Below are positions 12,935-17,812 of a stretch of DNA of 17,812 bases, in pieces; position 1 is the stretch's first letter; the number at the start of each line of letters is the position of its first letter. A program made the translations under genes and the position numbers. This DNA comes from CAYRWR01 sp964537555 (GTDB taxonomy: Bacteria; Spirochaetota; Brevinematia; Brevinematales; CAYRWR01): assembly GCA_964537555.1 (NCBI GenBank), contig CAZIAD010000060.1:1-17812 (forward strand). The letters run 5' to 3'. The notes under the pieces are model-generated. The model was not told the DNA's origin, searched no databases, and saw only the letters and a program-made list of their open reading frames with translations.

Positions 12935-14677
12935 TTGAGTACAGTAAAGGACAGCATCATCCCCGCTACCCGGGCAGAATTTGACGCACTGGGATGGGAT
13001 CAGGCTGATATCATCATCGTGAGCGGAGACGCCTATGTGGACCATCCGGCCTTCGGTACGGCAGTCATTGCCCGGGTCCTGCAGAGTGAGGGTTACAAGG
13101 TAGCCGTCATTGACCAGCCTGATACCACTGATCCCCAGTCGGTAGCGGTTTTCGGCGCACCCCGGCTTTTCTTTGGAGTCACTGCCGGTAATGTAGACTC
13201 CCTCCTGTCCCGCTACACCGCCTTTCACAAGGTGCGCAACGACGACCCCTTCAGCCCCCAGGGCGTAGAGTGCCCCCGTCCCGAGCGCGCCTCTATTTTC
13301 TATACCAATATGCTGAACCGGGCCTTTAAAGGAGTGCCGGTAGTACTGGGTGGAGTGGAAGCCTCTATGCGGCGCTTCCTGCATTTTGATTTTAAGACTG
13401 AAAAGCTGAGGCGCTCTATACTGGAGGACAGCCGGGCCGACATCCTGGTCTACGGTATGGGAGAGAGTGCCATAGTAGATATCGCCCGGCGTATGGAGTA
13501 CAATGAGCCTCTGGAGGGTATAGCGGGTACCGTGATCTTCCAGGCCTCCCCTCCTCCCAAAGCTATCATGCTGCCCTCCGAAGAAGACGGGATGAAAGAC
13601 AAAGATATATTCACTAAGACTTTTAAGCTGCAGTATACCCGGCACGAACAGATCCTGGCCCAGCCCGTGGCTCAGCGTTACCTGGTACAGTATCCCTCCC
13701 GTCTCCTGCCGGTAGAGGAGATAGATGCCATCTACGAGCTGCCCTACACTCGTCAGCCCCACCCTAAATACCAGGGCCGGAAGATCCCGGCCTGGGAGAT
13801 GATCAAGGACTCCGTGACATCTCACCGGGGCTGCGCATCGGGCTGTGCCTTCTGCTCTCTGTCCCTGCACCAGGGCCGCAAGATCCAGAGCCGCTCCAAA
13901 GAGTCTGTCCTCAGAGAGATTAAGAAGCTCAGTACGATGAAGAGCTTCCACGGCCATGTCACTGACATCGGCGGCCCTTCGGCCAATATGTACCACACCG
14001 TGTGTACTACAAAGGACGAGTGTGTCCGGCAGAGCTGTCTCTATCCGGCCCAGTGCAAATACCTGGAGGTACATACATCCGACTGGATTGACCTCCTGGA
14101 TGAAGCCCAGCAGCTGGCCGGTGTCAAACATGTCACTGTAGGCTCCGGAGTACGTTATGACCTCCTCATGCATGATGACCCCCGCTTACTGGACCGGCTG
14201 GTCCCCCATATCAGCGGTAATATAAAAGTAGCCCCTGAGAGCACCGACGAAAAGGTCCTCAAGGCTATGCGTAAGACCCCCCTGTTTTCCTTTGAAGAGT
14301 TTGTAGAGGCCTTTGACAGCTCGTCGACCCGGGCCGGTAAGAAATACTCCGTCATCCCCTACCTCATGTCCAATCATCCGGGAGGGACCCGGGGCTCCAT
14401 GGTAGAGATGAAGAACCGTATCACCAAAGCAGTGGGCTATGCCCCCCGCCAGGTCCAGTCCTTTATCCCCCTGCCCATGACCCTGTCCTCCGTACAATAC
14501 TACACGGGCAAAGACCCCTTTACAGGAGAGGCCCTTTATGCTGAGCACGACATGGGGCAGAAGCGTAAGCAGCATGAGGTATTTTTCGAGGAAGGGGGCC
14601 GCCCTCTCGCTAAGACCGGGAAGCACGCAAAGCAGGATAAAGGGGGACGGAAGTCCCAGTTCCGGAAGAAACGCTGA
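12935..14677 (+). CDS. YgiQ-family radical SAM protein
   Basis: A 580-residue protein of the YgiQ (UPF0313) family. The N-terminal domain starts IIVSGDAYVDHPAFGTAVIARVLQSEG (motif SGDAYVDHPAFG), typical of this family and B12-domain-like in position. The radical SAM cluster is RGCASGCAFC with Cys300, Cys304 and Cys307. A second Cys group (CTTKDECVRQSCLYPAQC) lies about 355-375. The C-terminal part matches DUF3362, and the last 35 residues are Lys/Arg-rich. It is shorter than E. coli YgiQ (about 740) but within the family range. The start is TTG at 12935 with GAAGG 6 nt upstream. The reaction is unknown. The gene has its own promoter and no operon partner. Confidence 0.9.
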   Translation: MSTVKDSIIPATRAEFDALGWDQADIIIVSGDAYVDHPAFGTAVIARVLQSEGYKVAVIDQPDTTDPQSVAVFGAPRLFFGVTAGNVDSLLSRYTAFHKVRNDDPFSPQGVECPRPERASIFYTNMLNRAFKGVPVVLGGVEASMRRFLHFDFKTEKLRRSILEDSRADILVYGMGESAIVDIARRMEYNEPLEGIAGTVIFQASPPPKAIMLPSEEDGMKDKDIFTKTFKLQYTRHEQILAQPVAQRYLVQYPSRLLPVEEIDAIYELPYTRQPHPKYQGRKIPAWEMIKDSVTSHRGCASGCAFCSLSLHQGRKIQSRSKESVLREIKKLSTMKSFHGHVTDIGGPSANMYHTVCTTKDECVRQSCLYPAQCKYLEVHTSDWIDLLDEAQQLAGVKHVTVGSGVRYDLLMHDDPRLLDRLVPHISGNIKVAPESTDEKVLKAMRKTPLFSFEEFVEAFDSSSTRAGKKYSVIPYLMSNHPGGTRGSMVEMKNRITKAVGYAPRQVQSFIPLPMTLSSVQYYTGKDPFTGEALYAEHDMGQKRKQHEVFFEEGGRPLAKTGKHAKQDKGGRKSQFRKKR

Positions 14678-14705
14678 TTATTATTAGAAGAGTAAACATC
14701 AAATT

Positions 14706-14734
14706 TTAAAAAAAGGAGGCCTGTGCGGGCCTCC
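14706..14734 (-). terminator. Terminator between convergent ygiQ-like and SDR genes
   Basis: Stem GGAGGCC (14715-14721) and GGCCTCC (14728-14734). On the minus strand it is followed by about seven T and then more A/T, making a good terminator for the SDR gene that ends at 14740. On the plus strand only CTATTCTAT follows, so it is weaker for the ygiQ-like gene. Confidence 0.8.
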
Positions 14735-14739
14735 CTATT

Positions 14740-15864
14740 CTATACCTCAAATCCTTTTTCTATGGCATGGGAGATCAGATTACCCAATCCCAGAAGACTG
14801 TTGTCAAAGCTAAGATGCCCGAATCTTTGCTCCAGGAATGTGGTATTATAGGACTGATTTTCCATGGCCAGATATGGCTCAAAGACCCGGCCTATAGTCC
14901 TGGAGTACAGTCTTTCCCAGCGGTTCATACGCAGGGGATAGCGGTCCATCAGTTTAAAGTCGGAAATACCCGTACGTTCCAAAATGACTCTGGCCACATC
15001 ATTACTGAGATGGGGTTCAGGATTTACTATATTCAGGCTATGAATAGTGGGGTCGTGCATAGCCTCTATGATCACTTTAGCGACATAGTCCACCGGTACA
15101 ATATTAAAGGTCCCCCTGGGATGAAGATACATACGCAGTTTTGAACGGACAATGTGTCTGCGGTTCTGGAAGAAATACCGGGCCCAGCTGTACAGCATCT
15201 CATAATTGGATGCATGGTACAGAGGTGCATCCATAAGCCGGCCGCACAGCATAGACGGCCTCATGATCTGCAGGGGCATATCATGCATCCTGCAAAATGC
15301 TTCCAGGTAGTTTTCCATGAGATTTTTGTGGGCTTCAAACAGATTGCGAAACTTGTGGACTTTTAGCTCCCGGTAGTCCGCTCTGATCTCGGTAGTGCCA
15401 GGCTGAATTCCGCAGGAATAGGCGGAGCTGATGTATACGAGCCGGCTTACTTTCATATAAGGCAGGCTTTCTACAAAGTTCCGGGTGGCCATCTGGGAAG
15501 GCAGCTTCCATTCATGCCGCTTTACTTCCGGATGAGCCAGGGTGATAGAGTCTGCACCATGCAGCACTGTCAGTGATTCAGTCTTTAGGCTCTTGAGCCG
15601 GACGGCTAATTCGGGGCTGTCCAGATCCAGTTCGATGATCCTCAGGGGTTTAAACAGCTGACTCTTTCGATAAGCCTTTACATAATCCGGCATATCCGCA
15701 GAATTCAGCAATGTCCGGATGCGATCCAGAGCGGACTGATACCCCCGGGGCCGGACCAGCAGGTATATCCGGGAATCCTTGCCCTGCTCCAGCACCTCGC
15801 GGAGCAGTTCAGCCAGGATGTGGCTGCCCAGCCACCCTGCACTTCCTGTGAGTAAATAATCCAT
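14740..15864 (-). CDS. Thioester-reductase-like SDR (NAD_binding_4) protein
   Basis: A 374-residue protein of the extended short-chain dehydrogenase family, closest in pattern to the reductase domains of fatty acyl-CoA/carboxylate reductases. The cofactor loop TGSAGWLG opens the protein. A long RIYLLVRP strand, ELDLDSPELAV, the serine strand LVYISSAYSCG and RPSMLCG follow. The catalytic YxxxK is replaced by FEAHK: Phe176 (Phe178 from the upstream ATG) with Lys180 kept. ATG 15864 is chosen because AAGGAG (15877-15872) lies 7 nt upstream; for ATG 15870 it would touch the start. The gene is single, convergent with ygiQ and divergent from the VOC gene. It could be an enzyme with an altered mechanism or a nucleotide-binding non-enzyme. 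Confidence 0.8.
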   Translation of the reverse strand: MDYLLTGSAGWLGSHILAELLREVLEQGKDSRIYLLVRPRGYQSALDRIRTLLNSADMPDYVKAYRKSQLFKPLRIIELDLDSPELAVRLKSLKTESLTVLHGADSITLAHPEVKRHEWKLPSQMATRNFVESLPYMKVSRLVYISSAYSCGIQPGTTEIRADYRELKVHKFRNLFEAHKNLMENYLEAFCRMHDMPLQIMRPSMLCGRLMDAPLYHASNYEMLYSWARYFFQNRRHIVRSKLRMYLHPRGTFNIVPVDYVAKVIIEAMHDPTIHSLNIVNPEPHLSNDVARVILERTGISDFKLMDRYPLRMNRWERLYSRTIGRVFEPYLAMENQSYNTTFLEQRFGHLSFDNSLLGLGNLISHAIEKGFEV

Positions 15865-15979
15865 AACCATACTCCTTATTATTAATTTTAGTATGATAGC
15901 TTTTCACTTATGGTTATTCTGACTCACCCCCGTATACATGCGAAAATGTTATCATCTACCTTATATAATGGCAAGTTCT

Positions 15980-16008
15980 TTACCATTGGCTAAATACTAT
16001 GCTATACT
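15980..16008 (+). promoter_or_regulatory. Candidate promoter of VOC gene
   Basis: TTACCA (15980-15985), 17 bp, TATACT (16003-16008). The predicted start near 16015 leaves a very short leader that begins almost at the GGAGG site. Confidence 0.5.
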
Positions 16009-16025
16009 GTCCTATGGAGGTGCCT

Positions 16026-16496
16026 ATGAAGTATATCTGTGCACTCATAGTGGTGGATGATGTGAAGAAATCCCGTCATCTGTTTGAAGACATCCTGGGC
16101 CAGGCTGTGACTCAGGACTATGGGGAGAATGTCACTTTTGCGGGAGGATTTGCGCTCCACCAGAAGGCTCATTTTGAACATCTCATCGGGGGCCGGCCGG
16201 TAGGAAAAGGGGCCAATGATTTCGAAATCTATTTCGAGCATGACAATCTGGAAGAAATCAGGGATATCTTAAAAGAAAAGGGCCTGGAATTTGTCCATGA
16301 CATCATGGAGCAGCCCTGGAGGCAAAAAGTCCTGCGCTTCTATGATTATGACTGGCATATCATCGAGATCGGAGAAAGCATGGAACATCTGGCATGGCGT
16401 TTGTCCAGAGAGGGCCTATCCACAGGAGAGATTATTAAGACCACTTATCTGGATGAGGCCACAGTGATAAATTCCATCAGGAAATACAGTGAGTAA
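16026..16496 (+). CDS. VOC (glyoxalase/bleomycin-resistance fold) protein
   Basis: A 156-residue cytoplasmic protein with the two-repeat betaalphabetabetabeta pattern of the vicinal oxygen chelate superfamily. It begins KYICALIVVDDVKKSRHLFEDILG (motif IVVDDVKKSRHLFEDILG), and the second module ends VLRFYDYDWHIIEIGE, with Glu114 at the usual metal-ligand position. After the fold comes a helical extension of about 35 residues (HLAWRLSREGLSTGEIIKTT). ATG 16026 is preferred over 15999 because GGAGG (16016-16020) lies 5 nt upstream. The substrate is unknown; the superfamily includes lyases, dioxygenases and binding proteins. It is a single gene, divergent from the SDR gene. Confidence 0.8.
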   Translation: MKYICALIVVDDVKKSRHLFEDILGQAVTQDYGENVTFAGGFALHQKAHFEHLIGGRPVGKGANDFEIYFEHDNLEEIRDILKEKGLEFVHDIMEQPWRQKVLRFYDYDWHIIEIGESMEHLAWRLSREGLSTGEIIKTTYLDEATVINSIRKYSE

Positions 16497-16508
16497 AAGC
16501 GGTACTTA

Positions 16509-17297
16509 TTAATATTCAAAACATTTCCTGCTGTGTATATAAGGATCGATCTCATCACTCCTCCCCTCCTGTACCTTTTCCAGGTGACTGAGATAGTGGA
16601 TGGTAGTGTTCTGTACTTCTATTATACATTCCAGGAGGGTGATATCATATTCCTCCAGCCTGTTCATGAGGTCAGCAGGGCTGACCTTAGCCAGGAACTT
16701 ATCCATCCTCCTGCGGATATTGTAAAAATAGTCACTGATACTGACAAAGGGCAGATGACCCTGGTCCTTAAGTCCCAGGGTCTGGTTATAATCCAGGGGA
16801 TCGATACGCTTCATCTGACGGGCGTCCATAAAATAGTCAGGAAAGCCCGCAGCGGTCAGCACCCATTTATCTATAAAGGTAAGCATTGCCAGAATATAGC
16901 GTCGCATGATCTTTTCCTGACGGATGGGGTCCCGGCCATATTTTTTTTTAGCGATGATGAGGTCCTCTATATCCCAGAGCAGCACATTGAGCTGATCCAG
17001 GAGGGAAGTATATCCCTGAACTTCCGGCCCCGGCAGGACCAGGGATGTGGTATTTTTCCAGTTACGCAGGGTAATACTGGTCCTGAGGTACTCATCATAC
17101 TCCTTCCGCTTCAGCGGATCGATAAGGGTCTGATAGGCATTAGTCAGGATTATAAAGGCGGCATTGGACTGAGGGGAATTATTATGCCGGTCGGGATGAT
17201 ACTGCAGGGCCAGCTTACGGTAGGCAGACTTGATGTCTGGCACAGATGCCCCGGGGTCTACTTTCAATATCTGGTAATAACTACTGTATTCAGTCAT
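16509..17297 (-). CDS. J-domain protein with uncharacterised C-terminal region
   Basis: A 262-residue cytoplasmic protein. Residues 1-70 form a J domain (YYQILKVDPGAS, then HPD at 34-36 and AFIILTNAYQTLIDPLKRKEYDEYL), which would stimulate an Hsp70 ATPase. There is no Gly/Phe linker, zinc-finger or DnaJ C-terminal domain, so it is not DnaJ itself. The remaining 190 residues contain LLDQLNVLLWDIEDLII and other helical, charged stretches that I do not recognise beyond a vague likeness to spirochaete J-domain proteins. ATG 17297 has only a weak GGA upstream. It is convergent with the VOC gene, with 12 nt between stop codons, and no terminator is evident in that gap. Confidence 0.8.
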   Translation of the reverse strand: MTEYSSYYQILKVDPGASVPDIKSAYRKLALQYHPDRHNNSPQSNAAFIILTNAYQTLIDPLKRKEYDEYLRTSITLRNWKNTTSLVLPGPEVQGYTSLLDQLNVLLWDIEDLIIAKKKYGRDPIRQEKIMRRYILAMLTFIDKWVLTAAGFPDYFMDARQMKRIDPLDYNQTLGLKDQGHLPFVSISDYFYNIRRRMDKFLAKVSPADLMNRLEEYDITLLECIIEVQNTTIHYLSHLEKVQEGRSDEIDPYIHSRKCFEY

Positions 17298-17360
17298 TTC
17301 AAATCCAAATCTTTTAATATATTTTCATCATACTTCTGAGTAGGTTCATGTACACTTTCT

Positions 17361-17812
17361 CTAATTAATGTTTTCTTTTTTCTTTTCCAATATTAACTGT
17401 ATCCCGATCCCCAGAGCAAACAGGCCCCATCCAATAAATGGATGTACAAAGACCCACATAAAAAACGGAGTATAAATTCTTAATGAGTGATACTTTTGTT
17501 CGGGTATATTTAGTTTAAAATATCCTTTTTTTTCAGTTATCACAGTACCCTGTAAATCATAGATCGTACTCCAATCTGAACGAGCGGTTTTTATCAGAAT
17601 AGTATCATCTTTTAATAGATAGATGGAAAAACTTCCGGCATCAGTAGTAACATTCCATCCTCGGAGAAAATGAAGATCCTGGTCATAAATCTGGACTCGT
17701 CCTGAAGGGAAGTGTGGAATAACATATTCACCACCAGTGGCAATCAAGGCAGATGAAGTATAGCCTATAGGCCACTCAAATTTATAATTAAAACCATTTA
17801 GTCCTCCAGAAG
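17361..17812 (-). CDS. Partial membrane-anchored protein of unknown function (3' part)
   Basis: The frame is open from the window's right edge to the stop at 17361, giving at least the last 150 residues; the start lies beyond the window. The visible part is a run of beta-strand-like segments (EYVIPHFPSGRVQIYD, SIYLLKDDTILIKT, STIYDLQGTVI), reminiscent of a beta-propeller or repeat protein. It is followed by one or two membrane segments near the C-terminus (FFMWVFVHPFIGWGLFALGIGIQLIL) and a Lys-rich tail. This suggests an outside or periplasmic sensor-like domain anchored by its C-terminus. I cannot name the family. An internal TTG at 17747 gives a shorter frame, but there is no reason to start there. 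The 3' end is very AT-rich. Confidence 0.7.
   Translation of the reverse strand, partial: SGGLNGFNYKFEWPIGYTSSALIATGGEYVIPHFPSGRVQIYDQDLHFLRGWNVTTDAGSFSIYLLKDDTILIKTARSDWSTIYDLQGTVITEKKGYFKLNIPEQKYHSLRIYTPFFMWVFVHPFIGWGLFALGIGIQLILEKKKENIN

Noticed and set aside
12902..14173. Open frame of 423 codons on the minus strand, antisense to the ygiQ-like gene
   Set aside because: It has no recognisable motif and mirrors the codon pattern of the plus-strand radical SAM gene, whose CxxxCxxC cluster and ribosome binding site are convincing.
16533..17339. Open frame of 268 codons on the plus strand over the J-domain gene
   Set aside because: The minus-strand frame encodes a clear J domain with HPD; the plus-strand translation shows no domain and no ribosome binding site.
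1..17812. CRISPR arrays, tRNA or rRNA genes, insertion sequences or prophage genes
   Set aside because: No regularly spaced repeats, tRNA-like cloverleaf ends, rRNA-like text or transposase/integrase frames were seen on either strand.

Overview
This window looks like chromosomal DNA from a bacterium with an outer-membrane-type lipoprotein repertoire. Three proteins carry an LLSC lipobox: the CotH-like protein, ZnuA and the VWA protein. Strong AGGAGG-type ribosome binding sites and clear sigma70-like promoters are easy to see. Spirochaetota is my best guess, based on general protein character (the J-domain protein, the YfbK-like lipoprotein, and the zinc-uptake genes next to a Fur-family gene). 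No marker in the window proves this, and I hold it at roughly even odds. Base composition is mosaic: the outer parts (1-4300, 17300-17812) are AT-rich, while the VWA gene and dnaN are rich in C at third codon positions.

Left part (1-4300, mostly minus strand). There is a gene-free leader with an orphan promoter/operator, then a CotH-kinase-family lipoprotein with a C-terminal carbohydrate-binding-like module. A XylH/GguB-type sugar ABC permease follows, tightly coupled behind a beta-carbonic anhydrase. No ATPase or binding protein for the permease is present.

Zinc block (4362-7207, minus strand). A Fur/Zur-family regulator, ZnuA, ZnuC and ZnuB form one compact operon with junctions of 1 nt, a 4-nt overlap and 8 nt. 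A near-consensus promoter (TTGACC-17-TATATT) precedes it. A perfect 7-1-7 palindrome of Fur-family shape covers the expected transcription start, so the operon is probably zinc-repressed and autoregulated.

Accessory block (7250-10413). Divergent from the zinc operon is an intact type II toxin-antitoxin pair (ribbon-helix-helix antitoxin plus RelE-type toxin). Next come a large VWA/YfbK-like lipoprotein, a strong terminator, a 20-bp REP-like palindrome, and a previously unmarked C-terminal relic of a HigB toxin directly in front of an intact higA antitoxin gene. A third, toxin-less antitoxin (DUF6364-like) lies at 12537-12791. The region therefore holds three toxin-antitoxin loci in three states: complete, half-dead and orphan.

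Replication/repair and right part (10414-17812). A SRAP (YedK/HMCES-like) abasic-site protein is divergent from dnaN, which stands alone without dnaA or recF. These are followed by a YgiQ-family radical SAM protein (plus), a reductase-like SDR with the usual catalytic Tyr replaced by Phe (minus), a VOC/glyoxalase-fold protein (plus), a J-domain-only protein (minus) and the 3' part of a membrane-anchored protein running off the right edge (minus).

I did not find a convincing wholly new multi-gene system. The most interesting items are the higB relic, the zinc operator, the CotH/carbohydrate-module fusion and the Tyr-less reductase.
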